A stretch of DNA of 64,000 nt from Pseudoalteromonas luteoviolacea NCIMB 1944 (GCF_001625565.1 NZ_AUXS01000016.1:248001-312000); one strand, 5' to 3'. Shown: positions 10,601 through 20,364, counted from the stretch's first letter. Translations and numbers: made by a program. Notes: generated from the sequence alone by a model not told the origin.

Positions 10601-13600
10601 GTCAACTGGTATTGATTTGAAGACAAGTCAAAGTTTAAGTGCCAGTCACCTAGTAATTCGCTGACCTCTAACTCAGTCGCTTGTTTTGAACTTGCTGATT
10701 CTACATAAGTACAAGTCGCCTCCAAATGCGCCGATTTGGGATCGAAGTTGTCGTCTTTTTTACTTCCATTCCAACAAGCATACAGAGAGTCAGCGCCATA
10801 ACGGAGCGTAAATCTAGACGCAAAAAACAGTTTACCATTTACTCTGGTTTGAATAGTCTGCTCAAACTCAAAGATATACATTTCTGACTGTATGTTACGT
10901 ACCGTAAAGGCTGTATTTTTGTCTTGGCCGAAAAAGGTGCCGCGGATTTGAGAGTCAGCGTCAAAAGTGTAATACCAACTGTCTACAAAACCTGCAGGCG
11001 TCGCATCCAATAAAAGTGATGTGTGCTTATGTGCAATTCGCTCTTGAAAGGTCGCCGTAATTTCACATGAAGACTCTAGTTTTGGAACTTGATATACCTT
11101 AGTAAAGTCTATCGTTTTCAGTACTCCACCACAGCCACTGATATTCTCGAGTGAATAGTCGCCAACTTCTGAGATTGTGATATTAAACCTATCTCCAAAG
11201 TAAAACTGCGACTGTGAAATCGTAAGCTCCCCTTCACCTATTTGCGATACGTTAACGGTCAATTCCGGCTTGGAGAACACAAAACTGTGATTGCTCCCTT
11301 GTGAGCAAGACGCCCCTTCAGCAAAATGGCAAAGTGAGATAGTTTTGTCAGTCTCTTCGCTCACCGCCATATAAGAGATGGCACCAGATTGTAGATGTTC
11401 TAATTTCAACTTCTCATTTTCTAAAGACGCACGGTAGCGTTCACCATTGAAAACTATCGAGTCAAAACACAGCCTCAATGGAGAAGGATTAGTTGGACAA
11501 TAAAAATCACTGTATAGATGAGAAATTGTCTCACCATTAACAGAGTATAAATGTGTTTGCGCGCCAAAAAGCCGCTCGAGCTTGTCTGTATTAAAGAAAG
11601 ACTTTGTAAACTTACCCAACGCCCAAGTTTTTTCCGATAGCTTGTAAAAATGGATGTCTCTGGATCTATCTGACACATTTAGTCTATTTCGAAAATAGGC
11701 CACCGCAATGGTATCGCCTATCTGCGCCAATAGCTTATATTGATAGACCGTATCTATGCGACAGCTGCTTAGTTCGGTATTACAAAAATCAACTTTATTA
11801 CCGTCTAAGTAATAGTCAAAACGCGTCAGTATGCCGTTGTCATTTTGACCATGAATGTCACGGTGCCATCTAAAATTAAAGTTATCGTTATTATCAACCG
11901 TGAAAGCCGAATGAGATTTTTTACTGTGGGCTTTGCGCCATGTTTTTTGGTAATCAATGTCGTCGAAACTAATGTCTTGGTGTTTTATGAAGGTACCTTG
12001 TCGATATACTTCTTCACCAAAAGACCCCGTTTCTACAATGGTTTGATAACCAAAGTTAAACTCTCTGGCCAATTTAAGATTGAAACCAAAGACCCAATGG
12101 CTGACTTCAACTTGACCAAGGTGAATGCGCCAAGTACCGTCCCACACAGTGATCCCGGTATCAATTGCAACCTGACCATTTTCTCTAAAGGTCAACTCAA
12201 AGTTATTTTTTTCACCGAATTGAGAATAAGCAAGGCTCCAAGTGCCGACAAGAGCATCTTCAGTCAATCTATTTAAATCGCGCTCGCCAAACACCTGCGC
12301 CGCTGTCGTGTATTTTCCATTGGGCAGCTCTTCGATATCTCGTGAGACATCGAACTCCACCATGACTGCCAATGACTTATTATGCAGATCGTATGTGGTT
12401 ATTTTAAATGAAGAGCTATGAAAACCTGTACGATGTTCAAACTGTTCGTTGTTTACCACCACTTCTTGGTCGAGGTTGATTGTTACTTCTTTGCCATTTT
12501 GTGCCCAAGAGAAAGGGATGCGCTTATCAGCGGTACTCAGTAAACCTCTTTGGTCTTCATAAAATGCCAGCTTATAATCCAATCCATCAACATAGTTTGT
12601 CTCGAGTAAGTAATATGTGCCGTTTGGTGCGAAGGCTACAGGAGCAACAAGAGTTTCGTCATTGGTGATTTCGCTTTTGATTTGCTCTACTAACTCTGGC
12701 TGAGTTTCAGTTAGGTTGTCGAGTAATTCATCCACTAACTCAGAGTTTTTAGCCAACTCCAGTGTCGAGTTCACGCCATCAGGAAGTGCAACACCATGAT
12801 CAATCACGGCTTTTAAAACTGCTGCTAAGGTTAATTGCTCTTGCGACGAAATACGTGCTTTTGCGTCATTTAACTCGGCGTTATTGCTATACCCCTGTGT
12901 ATCTCTTGCCAATAGTGCATATTCCGCAGTTGTGACATTGGTTACATTGACGTCAAATAATTCCTCAGCATTAACCAAATTGTCGTCACCTGCTGCTTCT
13001 TTAATAGTGCTAACAGAGTTTAACTGTGAAACAAGCGACACAGTGCTTTTATCATTAATACCTTTGGCAGATAACTTAACTAATTCAGCAGCTTGAGATT
13101 CATCGACTGCAACATCCAGCGTGTAGTCGCCATTTTCATCGGCATTTGCTTCAAAAGTTGCCTCACCGATTTGCATGGTAACTTGCGCAAATGGAATAGG
13201 CGCATCCGTTACTTTACCTGTAACCGAGAACGCTATTTGGATCGGTTCAATAGTCACCAACTGAGAAACACTGGTGCTCGCGCCTTGATTGTCAGTAGCG
13301 GTGTAAGTGAATGTCACTTCGTGAGGAGTTTGAATATCAGGGCTAACAACACTGATCGCATTAGTGTTTTGTCCGTCTATCAATAGCGTCAATGGTGAGT
13401 TGTGCGACCAGCTATGGCTGCTCACTCGACCATCAACATCGCTTGAGATACCTGTTAGGGTGAAAGCCTGTCGCTCAACAGTTTCTTGGCTCACTTGGAT
13501 AGATGCATCAGGGGCAACATTCGGCAACGCTTCGATAGTTACTGTATGTTCAACTGTGTGGGAAGCCCCCTGATTATCAGTAACTTGTAAAGAAACAACA

Positions 13601-14817
13601 GCAGTATGGTCTTCAACTATATCTCCAGATTGAAGCGTTAAAGTCTCACTTTGCAAACCAGATACAGTAAAGGCTATGTCAGACGTATACGACCAAGAGT
13701 AGAATTCGACCTGACCATCGCTATCGCTTGCTTCAGCTGTTAAAACTAATTCAGCTTGCTCAGTAACTGTATTTTCACCTTTAATCACCGCGGTAGGTGC
13801 AACATTTGGTAGTGCCGTTACTTGCACAGTGATTGATTCTTGTGAAGATGTCCCTTGGTTGTCAGTAACTTCAACTGTAAATACCACCGTCTGATCGTAC
13901 ACAATGTTTTCAATAGACGCTGACAGGTTTTCGCTTTGCTCACCCGCTAAGTTTATGTCGAGGTTAGTGTTATGAGACCAAGCATATGTAACAACTTCAC
14001 CATCCTGATCTGAAGCTTCAGCGCGCAAAGCTAAGGTGACCCCTTCAAGCACTTTGTGGTTACCAACAATGCTGACTTCAGGAGGCACATTTGCAAGCGC
14101 TTTAATAGTAACAACATGAGTGTGTTTGGCCTCTCTGTTGTCACTCAGCTTTACTTCTGCATTAAAGTGAACGGTTTGATTTTCTAAAATATCAGGTGAT
14201 ACCACAGTCAAGGTGGTTGAATCGCTGCCACTGAGGTCTAGCGCCAGCTCAGAATCATGAGACCATGTAATTTGAGCCGAGTCATCTAGCGGCTCTGTCG
14301 CTTCAAGTGTCAATTGGAATGCTTGCTGCTCAAGTTCGCTTTCGGTGCCTAATATATTAATATTCAAAGGCGCGATATCTGGTGCGTAAACCTTAACAGT
14401 ATGGGTCGCTGAAGTTTGTTTACCTAAGTTATCAGTCACGACAACAGAGACATCAAAGGTAATATCTTCGTCAAGAGCTAAGCTTACAATCGTTAAGCTG
14501 GAATCGGTTAAGTTGTCTGCAGAAATCGGTAAATTTGGGTCGAAACTCCACGCATAGCTCGCTATGTTGCCATCGCTATCTGATGCTATTGCATTTAACG
14601 TAATGGCGACTTGTTGCGTTGTTTCTGTCAGACCTTCAATGGTAACTTTTGGTGCGGCGTTTATCGCTTTTGGCGGTTCAACGTTTGTGTTACCTGTACT
14701 CCCGGTATTTGCAGCGCTATCGGAGCCACCTGAGCCACCGCAAGCGCTCAGCCCCAGCACCGTAAAACAAACTAAAAACACTTTTAAAACAAAACGATAA
14801 AAAATATAGCTTCGCAA
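7681..14817 (-). CDS. Giant surface lipoprotein: Ig/PKD-like repeats plus leucine-rich repeats
   Basis: 2378-residue predicted lipoprotein. The signal peptide ends in a lipobox LSAC followed by a GGSGGSD linker. About five Ig/PKD-like repeats of about 95 residues follow (residues about 50-525), each with a pattern like ASDSDGxIxSYxWSH and closing with a TDNxG strand. A carboxypeptidase-regulatory-like segment (GKVTDAPIPFAQV, near 528) comes next. A long middle region (about 640-1790) contains repeated lipocalin-like 'LxGTWxLxY' modules and Cys-containing segments. The last about 580 residues are leucine-rich repeats (LxxLxLxxNxL pattern). The start is TTG with GAGGAG seven bases upstream. A paralogue at 31861-36720 shares everything except the LRR region. 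Probably an outer-membrane or cell-surface binding protein; the ligand is unknown. Confidence 0.9.
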   Translation of the reverse strand: MRSYIFYRFVLKVFLVCFTVLGLSACGGSGGSDSAANTGSTGNTNVEPPKAINAAPKVTIEGLTETTQQVAITLNAIASDSDGNIASYAWSFDPNLPISADNLTDSSLTIVSLALDEDITFDVSVVVTDNLGKQTSATHTVKVYAPDIAPLNINILGTESELEQQAFQLTLEATEPLDDSAQITWSHDSELALDLSGSDSTTLTVVSPDILENQTVHFNAEVKLSDNREAKHTHVVTIKALANVPPEVSIVGNHKVLEGVTLALRAEASDQDGEVVTYAWSHNTNLDINLAGEQSENLSASIENIVYDQTVVFTVEVTDNQGTSSQESITVQVTALPNVAPTAVIKGENTVTEQAELVLTAEASDSDGQVEFYSWSYTSDIAFTVSGLQSETLTLQSGDIVEDHTAVVSLQVTDNQGASHTVEHTVTIEALPNVAPDASIQVSQETVERQAFTLTGISSDVDGRVSSHSWSHNSPLTLLIDGQNTNAISVVSPDIQTPHEVTFTYTATDNQGASTSVSQLVTIEPIQIAFSVTGKVTDAPIPFAQVTMQIGEATFEANADENGDYTLDVAVDESQAAELVKLSAKGINDKSTVSLVSQLNSVSTIKEAAGDDNLVNAEELFDVNVTNVTTAEYALLARDTQGYSNNAELNDAKARISSQEQLTLAAVLKAVIDHGVALPDGVNSTLELAKNSELVDELLDNLTETQPELVEQIKSEITNDETLVAPVAFAPNGTYYLLETNYVDGLDYKLAFYEDQRGLLSTADKRIPFSWAQNGKEVTINLDQEVVVNNEQFEHRTGFHSSSFKITTYDLHNKSLAVMVEFDVSRDIEELPNGKYTTAAQVFGERDLNRLTEDALVGTWSLAYSQFGEKNNFELTFRENGQVAIDTGITVWDGTWRIHLGQVEVSHWVFGFNLKLAREFNFGYQTIVETGSFGEEVYRQGTFIKHQDISFDDIDYQKTWRKAHSKKSHSAFTVDNNDNFNFRWHRDIHGQNDNGILTRFDYYLDGNKVDFCNTELSSCRIDTVYQYKLLAQIGDTIAVAYFRNRLNVSDRSRDIHFYKLSEKTWALGKFTKSFFNTDKLERLFGAQTHLYSVNGETISHLYSDFYCPTNPSPLRLCFDSIVFNGERYRASLENEKLKLEHLQSGAISYMAVSEETDKTISLCHFAEGASCSQGSNHSFVFSKPELTVNVSQIGEGELTISQSQFYFGDRFNITISEVGDYSLENISGCGGVLKTIDFTKVYQVPKLESSCEITATFQERIAHKHTSLLLDATPAGFVDSWYYTFDADSQIRGTFFGQDKNTAFTVRNIQSEMYIFEFEQTIQTRVNGKLFFASRFTLRYGADSLYACWNGSKKDDNFDPKSAHLEATCTYVESASSKQATELEVSELLGDWHLNFDLSSNQYQLTLNEDNTGVFMSLLGDGSIASAQYINWQLNRENMLELTDETGAVASFSVIEKNASLYTLLANQTGGENQADWLRYGSWSMIRTERKPWSLEQLKGAWVAVDEQSIENFYLFSGGEYRSGKLNGAGTVALERNTLTISASFNKSQNRFEHICNDTRPECEVRSIAQFKVIALDNARAYIHVYQSNDYQSSVRIIDIDDTFSVENDNPVYLESAKYYEKLTGSIRTWEFIYNGTGSNVVVRVGDDASFFASYDKGEIKSVHNPDNFTYRVLDIDSDGLTVCRMVSGQCSAHNQIQLLFQLPFVEVTLDIPDALEARHNAGSGYLKYGEKLEVTLNRSNQQRQYASAFSGCGITKPSWLNFAVITFSSPALTQSCSLQMTAAPLPDSNADRLGITDPVLKSCVDREASEYVEYDHQFFCSNYRGLSSLEGIEKLHSLTSLGLQNFSLTAEGLQRLEQLTNLEEFSAHTNLFDELQGPVEVDFSGLEKLKKLTLTRLPEGSLTLPNTATLKELSLVSSALTEIDLSGLSGLEDLSIYNSSITALDLSNNKKLTMLDARSSALQSITGVTADHQLQIMNLKSTQFESLDLTGFERLTYLYLSKSQIREIDISKAKALLEFDAQESQLHTLYFEDFSNVQNVYLSDTQLTELNVEMMPKLSFLQIARNKLVNLDVSQNLNIRSLQASEGTIKSVLLPDSEHAQGGSFNVAYNKIESLTIPASLQGSSLNFDNNHIQELNMLGNPSYLSLKNNQLESISLTTESQVRTVNLAGNKLKSAELSGLFDSVDLSNNELVSFSLSETTNISSLNLSNNLLEQFSAYGQLNGSLDLSSNLLTNLVIPEFQYSLFKFDVSDNPLGSITFEGGKYSNVILSDTELTQLDISKLEFISNLVIDRTDIASVDIPVTLRYLSADNVSITSLNISKGSALYNVSFQNNVLNSIYGLDNIDSRLLLNLTNTDVDEDLEATLKSMSNVILWGL

Positions 14818-15210
14818 CTATAATCTCCTCAATAAAGTCACAGATCCCACCTTTAGCCCAGTCCTAAAGACGACTGAGCAATAATTAAGCTGGCGGATTA
14901 TATAGTAACCAGTAGAAATTTAAAGCACTTGCCTTCTTTCTATGAAAAGATTTGTAAAAGACCAATTATTTAACATTACAAAACAATAAGATGAATTCAG
15001 GGTGAGGCAGATAACTTGGGTAAAACCACTCTTTTTCATTACTTTTCCATGATTGAGTACCTAAATATAATACAGGCTCAATAACGCGATGTCTTACCTG
15101 TTGATTTGACGATTACTCGCTGAGCAAATAAAGCTTAGCTTCAATCAGATGACAAAGAAGCACACAATAATAAGTCATGTGCTTCTAGATTTGGTCACAA
15201 GTTATCGAAA
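14818..15210. other. Intergenic region upstream of the giant lipoprotein gene
   Basis: No open frame worth calling. The minus-strand leader of the lipoprotein gene holds a short imperfect palindrome (AGTCCTAAAGACGACT, around 14859-14874). I could not match it to a known riboswitch class. Confidence 0.4.
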
Positions 15211-15717
15211 CTAGACCACTTGCAGAAAGTTCACATCAAAACGACCATCCGGATCTTCCACTCGGATCATCTCGCTATACCGTGCTTTTTGGTAGTTGTT
15301 ATTTGTCTCTAAAAGCACTTCTAATAACGGTTTTACACGCTCACTACACAGGGCTATAGCAAGGGCTTCATGGGCAAGTTTAAATTGCAGGTCTAAGCTT
15401 TCATCTGAGTTTTCAGTAGCCTCACACTCTGACCAGCCATCAAAAATATCTCTCAAATTAGAGATATCAGGATGCCTGCCTTCATAATCAGATAAAATAA
15501 TAAACTCTTGATTGTCGTATTTAGCATGGCATGTGAACTCGCAGCTCTCCTTTTGATACAAGTTCCAATACATATCGCTATGCCAAAATGCCACTGACAA
15601 CGTCATATGGGAAAATGCGGGTTGCTGTATATAGAATTTTAGCTCTTTTTCTCTTTGCTCAATCAGTTTTACTAACACGTTTTCGTATACATAGGAGAGC
15701 TCTTCAGCACTGACCAT
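15211..15717 (-). CDS. Hypothetical protein, 168 residues
   Basis: I do not recognise the family. The protein is acidic and soluble, without signal peptide or membrane segment, and is rich in Glu/Asp and aromatic residues, with two Cys-containing stretches in the middle. AAAGGAG lies upstream of the ATG. It stands alone between intergenic stretches. Real gene by frame length and ribosome binding site. Confidence 0.65.
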   Translation of the reverse strand: MVSAEELSYVYENVLVKLIEQREKELKFYIQQPAFSHMTLSVAFWHSDMYWNLYQKESCEFTCHAKYDNQEFIILSDYEGRHPDISNLRDIFDGWSECEATENSDESLDLQFKLAHEALAIALCSERVKPLLEVLLETNNNYQKARYSEMIRVEDPDGRFDVNFLQVV

Positions 15718-15904
15718 TTGATTTAACTCCTTTAATCTATAAATTCAGTGCCAGTATTACGTCCGTTCACTTAACTGGGACAAAACACCTGCTCAATATT
15801 TAAACAACTATGCAGCTATCAATTTTTCATTAGTGCCTGAGCGTCCACGCCCAATGGCGTTAGCAGCTAAACAGAACGTTTATAGATGAGTGCAACTTGG
15901 GCGC

Positions 15905-16345
15905 TTAGTTAAAGATAATGGCTACACTAACTAGCGCGGTGCCCAATGAAGCAAGTATGCATGATTTAAGTGACCTCAGATTATTTTCAACGTCGAGTGG
16001 TTCCTTTTCCAATACGCTTAAAGCGCTCGAATAACCCCCAAGGTGAAAAACTAAGATTAAGCATAATGTTGCAATGAATTGAACATATATAGAGTGAATA
16101 TACCCGCCAAAATCACTTGGACTTATAATAGATATAACTAACGCCATTACAGTTGAAAACAACACATTGACCAACAAAGCGTTATCTTCAAAGAATTTGC
16201 CCAGTTTTAATTCATGATATTGTATCGCGCATTCTTCAAGGCGCCCCATGCATCGCAAGCAGCGATAGTGACTTTTTTTGGCTTTGTCTTCTCTATATGC
16301 CACCTGTTCACAACAGTGAATATTTGTACACTTGTAAAAGCGCAT
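15905..16345 (-). CDS. Small membrane protein with N-terminal zinc-ribbon-like motif
   Basis: 146 residues. The N-terminus carries Cys pairs typical of a zinc ribbon: C6 with C11-C12, then C29-x2-C32. Three hydrophobic segments follow (about residues 60-77, 85-105, 127-145). The family is not recognised. Membrane proteins with a leading treble-clef or ribbon are often of unknown function in Alteromonadales. There is no close operon partner. Confidence 0.65.
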   Translation of the reverse strand: MRFYKCTNIHCCEQVAYREDKAKKSHYRCLRCMGRLEECAIQYHELKLGKFFEDNALLVNVLFSTVMALVISIISPSDFGGYIHSIYVQFIATLCLILVFHLGGYSSALSVLEKEPLDVENNLRSLKSCILASLGTALVSVAIIFN

Positions 16346-16633
16346 TTTGACTAGACCTCTAACACGTTTTTAAATGTCGGACCGAATTCTAACTTGTCTG
16401 ATAAACTCATGCAGACTCAAAGAGAGAAACTCACTGACCTAAGCTCTCTGACTTAACAGTATGGAGTGTTACATCCATTTCCTACCCTTTCATTATGCAT
16501 GAGTTCAATTAAAAGTAGAATCATACAATAATTACTCCCTTCACCCTTATGGTTAGGTATTAAGGATCAGATGACTATTCACTTATTCGTGAAAATGTCA
16601 TAAAGTACGCACGAATTATTTTATGAGAATTAT

Positions 16634-17008
16634 ATGCTTAAACCCATATCACAGGTATTCATTATCATCGCGATGTTAATTGCCTTCGTTGGACAAGCTG
16701 TGGCATATAATTTCACTATGTCTTTTGAGCAAGCCTCAACATCACTTGACCTAACACATGCACCGCAGACCTTGACAGAGCACTCTAGCAAAGCGAACGC
16801 TTCTGAAGCAGACGACTGTTGTGAAGTTGAATGTTGCGAAAATGATTGTGTCTGCCCAGGAAATGCCTGTATTTCATTGATGTATTTAAGCACAGACGTG
16901 CAATCAGCCCGAGTTGTCAAACACAGTGAACTTGTTATCAATATAGATATTAGTCGGCCTATTCCAATGACCGACTCCCTATTTCGTCCCCCCATTTTTA
17001 CCTCTTAA
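16634..17008 (+). CDS. Cysteine-rich exported protein, CopL-like, probable metal binding
   Basis: 124 residues with an N-terminal signal peptide or anchor ending near VGQAVA. The middle holds seven cysteines in 18 residues (C62, C63, C67, C68, C72, C74, C79) in an acidic setting, which suggests binding of a soft metal (Cu, Zn or Ag). This resembles the CopL/DUF2946-type proteins found beside TonB-dependent metal receptors. The next gene, 90 bases downstream on the same strand, is a receptor with a His-rich N-terminus. Metal identity is inferred only from residue composition. Confidence 0.7.
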   Translation: MLKPISQVFIIIAMLIAFVGQAVAYNFTMSFEQASTSLDLTHAPQTLTEHSSKANASEADDCCEVECCENDCVCPGNACISLMYLSTDVQSARVVKHSELVINIDISRPIPMTDSLFRPPIFTS

Positions 17009-17098
17009 GGGTCAGTGCGCCCTAAATTCAACCATTTTGTCAAAACGTATCAATAGTGCGCTATTTGCGCTCAGTTTTTTGCATTCTTAGAGGTAAAA

Positions 17099-19093
17099 AT
17101 GCTTAAAAAATATTCAAAACTCGCTATTTCAGCGATGTTGTTACCGTCTGTTTCTTATGCAGGCGAGCACCATCATGATGAACATGGCCACGACGAACAT
17201 CATCATGAACACAAAAACAGTCAAGTTGAAAAAATCCAAGTCACGGCATCTCGACTTGGTCGTATTGTTACAGAATCCGCAACACGCACAGAAGTGATAA
17301 ATGCAGAAGAAGTACAAGAAAAAGCACTTATGAGACCGGGGAATATCTCCATGCTGGTTGCTGAAACCGGCGGTGTCAGGGTTCAGAACACCTCTCCTGC
17401 TTTGGGCAGTGCAAACATCCGCTTGCAAGGGTTGTATGGTCGCTATACCCAACTCCTCAGCGACGGCCTGCCTTTGTATGGTGGTCAGACTGCATCTATT
17501 GGTTTATTGCAGATCCCACCAACCGATCTTGCCAACGTTGAAATTATCAAAGGCTCGGCTTCTTCATTATATGGCGGCTCTGCACTGGGTGGGGTTATCA
17601 ACCTTATTTCCCGTACTCCATCTGACGAATTTGAAGGAGAAGTGCTACTCAATGCGACATCAAAAGATGGCCAAGATATTACCGCCTATGTTGCGGCGCC
17701 CGTGACGGATACCATCAGCACATCAGTTACTGCCGGTGGCCACCATCAGGCCGCAAAAGATCTCGACAATGATGGCTGGATAGATATGGCAGCATACGAC
17801 AGAGCGACAATACGACCGCGCGTATATTGGTCTAACGAGAGCGGTGCTAACCTGTATGCCACCTTTGGCGCTATGACAGAAGAGCGCACAGCAGGTACCC
17901 TAGCTGGTGCTACCCTGCCCGACGGCAACCCCTATGTTCAAGCGCAAGATACCGTAAGGCTTGATAGCGGCTTTATTTTTGAACAGCCATTAGGAGATGT
18001 TTTGAACCTGAATGTTCGGGGTTCAGCTATGCATCAAGAGCATGAGCACCAGTACGGTGAAGTATTTGAAGAAGATACCCACGAAAGTTACTTAATCGAG
18101 TCGAGTATTTCTGGTTACAACGATGATACCGCTTGGCTTGTAGGCATCGCACATCAAACTGACAAGTACGACTCCGCCGAGTATCCTGACTTCAACTACA
18201 CATTTGACGTACCGGGATTGTTTTCACAACTCGACTATGACGTCGCTGACAATGTGGCATTATCACTCAGTGCCCGTGCTGATTGGCATAGCGAATACGG
18301 TTCACAATTCAGCCCTCGAGTATCTATGCTGTACAGCCCAAACAACTGGACCGTGCGCGGTTCATATGGACAAGGTTTTTTTGCGCCGACACCATTTATT
18401 GAAGACATCGACGACACCGGACTATCTCGCCTTGAAGCATTCACCGAACTAGAAGAAGAGCAAGCATCCACTGCCTCACTCGACATCAGCTACACATTTG
18501 ACAGTGTTGAAACCAGTGTCACCTTATTTGCGTCTGACGTAGACAACGTCACTGAGCTTCAAGCTGTCGACAATTTGACAAGTAATACGGATAAAACCGT
18601 ACGTATTGTAAATGCGCCAGGCCAGAGTGAGATTCGTGGTGCCGAGCTATTACTTCGCTATCGGTGGCATGACATCAAGTTCACGGCGAGCTACTTGTAC
18701 ACCGATGCCAGCAAAGAGAGCAACTCAGGTTTTGGCCGCGAGCAACTTGCTTTAACCCCAAGGCATTCAGCTGGTGCTGTGATTATGTGGGAGGAACATG
18801 GCAGCCATTTAGTTGGCTTTGAAGCATACTACACTGGCACACAAAAACTAGATAATAACCCTTACTTGGATAACAGCGATCCGTACTGGCATTTAGGTCT
18901 ACTTGGTCAAATTACCTTGGGTCATGTGAGTTGGTTTGTGAATGCCGAAAACTTGCTTAATGTGCGCCAAACAGAAGAACACTCAATGTTATTACTTAAC
19001 CAAGCACCGAGCGGACGTTGGACCACGGATATTTGGTCACGCAATGATGGCTTTACCGTCAATGCGGGAGTAAGAGTCCAGTTTGGTGGTTAA
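17099..19093 (+). CDS. TonB-dependent outer membrane receptor, probable metal (zinc/copper) uptake
   Basis: 664 residues. The signal peptide ends ...SYA, and the mature N-terminus has nine His in 15 residues (24-38) interleaved with Asp/Glu. A TonB box-like VEKIQVTAS, a plug domain (about 55-165, with LLSDGLPLYGG and ASSLYGGSALGGVINL) and a 22-strand-type barrel follow. A His-rich leader in a TonB receptor is characteristic of ZnuD-like zinc or copper receptors, so metal uptake is likely, while siderophore uptake is less so. GAGGTAAAA precedes the ATG. It probably shares a transcript with the Cys-rich gene upstream. Confidence 0.88.
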   Translation: MLKKYSKLAISAMLLPSVSYAGEHHHDEHGHDEHHHEHKNSQVEKIQVTASRLGRIVTESATRTEVINAEEVQEKALMRPGNISMLVAETGGVRVQNTSPALGSANIRLQGLYGRYTQLLSDGLPLYGGQTASIGLLQIPPTDLANVEIIKGSASSLYGGSALGGVINLISRTPSDEFEGEVLLNATSKDGQDITAYVAAPVTDTISTSVTAGGHHQAAKDLDNDGWIDMAAYDRATIRPRVYWSNESGANLYATFGAMTEERTAGTLAGATLPDGNPYVQAQDTVRLDSGFIFEQPLGDVLNLNVRGSAMHQEHEHQYGEVFEEDTHESYLIESSISGYNDDTAWLVGIAHQTDKYDSAEYPDFNYTFDVPGLFSQLDYDVADNVALSLSARADWHSEYGSQFSPRVSMLYSPNNWTVRGSYGQGFFAPTPFIEDIDDTGLSRLEAFTELEEEQASTASLDISYTFDSVETSVTLFASDVDNVTELQAVDNLTSNTDKTVRIVNAPGQSEIRGAELLLRYRWHDIKFTASYLYTDASKESNSGFGREQLALTPRHSAGAVIMWEEHGSHLVGFEAYYTGTQKLDNNPYLDNSDPYWHLGLLGQITLGHVSWFVNAENLLNVRQTEEHSMLLLNQAPSGRWTTDIWSRNDGFTVNAGVRVQFGG

Positions 19094-19119
19094 TTTTTTA
19101 ATTTAATTAATAAAGTTCA

Positions 19120-19157
19120 GTACCAATGCAAATCTCTTTTGCTGATTGCATTGGTAC
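19120..19157. terminator. Convergent hairpin terminator
   Basis: GTACCAATGCA at 19120-19130 pairs perfectly with 19147-19157 (11 bp, 16-base loop). It lies between the convergent TonB receptor gene and the FGE-fold lipoprotein gene, so it may serve both. The T-run is weak. Confidence 0.5.
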
Positions 19158-19167
19158 GCTTCAACGT

Positions 19168-20031
19168 TTAGTTCTGACTGGGTGTGCCTTCCACCGGCTC
19201 CTGCACTAATCTAAATCCAACGTCTGTAAAAGCCGAGTTTGCATAGAGAAAATACCTGAATGAAGAGCGCAAGCGATAAGATTTTCCTTGCCAAGCGCCA
19301 CCTCGAGTAACTCTGCGCTTGCAAACCCCTGACTTTTCATATTTTTCGCCCCTTAACTCATTTGCTCCGCTTGAACTTGGTTTGTTTTGATATTCTTGTT
19401 CATGCCAACAATCTTGCACCCACTCCCAAACATTACCGTGCATGTCATACAAACCAAATGCGTTGGGCATGTAGGACATCACCGCGCCTATCTCCATATT
19501 CCCATCTTCAGGCCAAAGCGCTCTATTATTGCCATTTGCATGTGCGCCGCTGCGAGTATTTCCCCAACTATACTTAGATTCACTTCCTGCTCGAGCCGCA
19601 TATTCCCACTCAGCTTCAGAGGGCAATCTAAAACGTGCCTTTTGGTTTTGATTTAACCAAGGTAGAAACTGCTCTGTTATGTCATTCCAGCGTATTATTG
19701 CAACAGGTTCATTCATTTGATGTCGAAATCGATAATATCGGTTGTCATCACAAACTCCTGCTTCAATACACGGTAAATACATTTCCCATGTAAGTTCGTG
19801 TTTCATCATCTTAAATCTAGGTATTTTTCTTGGATGAGCTGGCTTTTCATTTTCTTCACACTCTAAATCCCCAGCACTGCACCCCATCACATACGTCCCG
19901 CCGGGGATATCTACAAGGCTTGCCTGTATTAAATTGATTGATTTAGTTTGCTGGAGTCTATTATTTGTGGACTGACAAGCAGTCAAAAGACTTACAATGA
20001 AAATGCACAAGGTTATGTTTTTTAACGTCAT
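19168..20031 (-). CDS. Lipoprotein with formylglycine-generating-enzyme (sulfatase-modifying factor) fold
   Basis: 287 residues with lipobox LLTAC, so predicted to be lipid-anchored. The rest is an FGE-sulfatase domain (PF03781 type): GGTYVMGCSAGD at the start, RLPSEAEWEYAARAG in the middle, then GLYDMHGNVWEWVQDC, RVTRGGAW, and RSSFR...VGFRLVQE at the end. True FGE needs a specific Cys pair near the C-terminus. I see Cys near QDCWH and SGVCKRR but cannot confirm catalysis, and most bacterial family members have other roles. The start at 20031 gives a clean signal peptide; the frame opens 14 codons further upstream. No sulfatase gene is nearby. Confidence 0.85.
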   Translation of the reverse strand: MTLKNITLCIFIVSLLTACQSTNNRLQQTKSINLIQASLVDIPGGTYVMGCSAGDLECEENEKPAHPRKIPRFKMMKHELTWEMYLPCIEAGVCDDNRYYRFRHQMNEPVAIIRWNDITEQFLPWLNQNQKARFRLPSEAEWEYAARAGSESKYSWGNTRSGAHANGNNRALWPEDGNMEIGAVMSYMPNAFGLYDMHGNVWEWVQDCWHEQEYQNKPSSSGANELRGEKYEKSGVCKRRVTRGGAWQGKSYRLRSSFRYFLYANSAFTDVGFRLVQEPVEGTPSQN

Positions 20032-20364
20032 TTTTCTCTGATACGGATAGAGGGTAAAGGCCTTAATGACCAATTCAATCGCGATATGATACGTTTTCTT
20101 GCGTTTTTAAAGAAGTGATAATTTAGACACTACGTCTCAGTACAACCATGCCTGTTTCAAAATTAAACAAGCTAAAGTGGCCTATGGTAGCAAACGTACA
20201 GCAGTTACGAGTTAACTAATACTTATTCATATGATAATTAACTCACGCTCCATTTTGAACACAAAAGAGTTTATGTCACAAAATAATCGCCACTCGGAGT
20301 GGGAGTAAAAATATATTCACTCCCTTGGCCTTTAAGTGCAAAATATTCGCACTGAGTTTATCTG
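20032..20364. other. Intergenic region between two minus-strand genes
   Basis: No credible open frame. It contains the upstream region of the FGE-fold lipoprotein gene. No hairpin or known binding site stood out. Confidence 0.4.
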
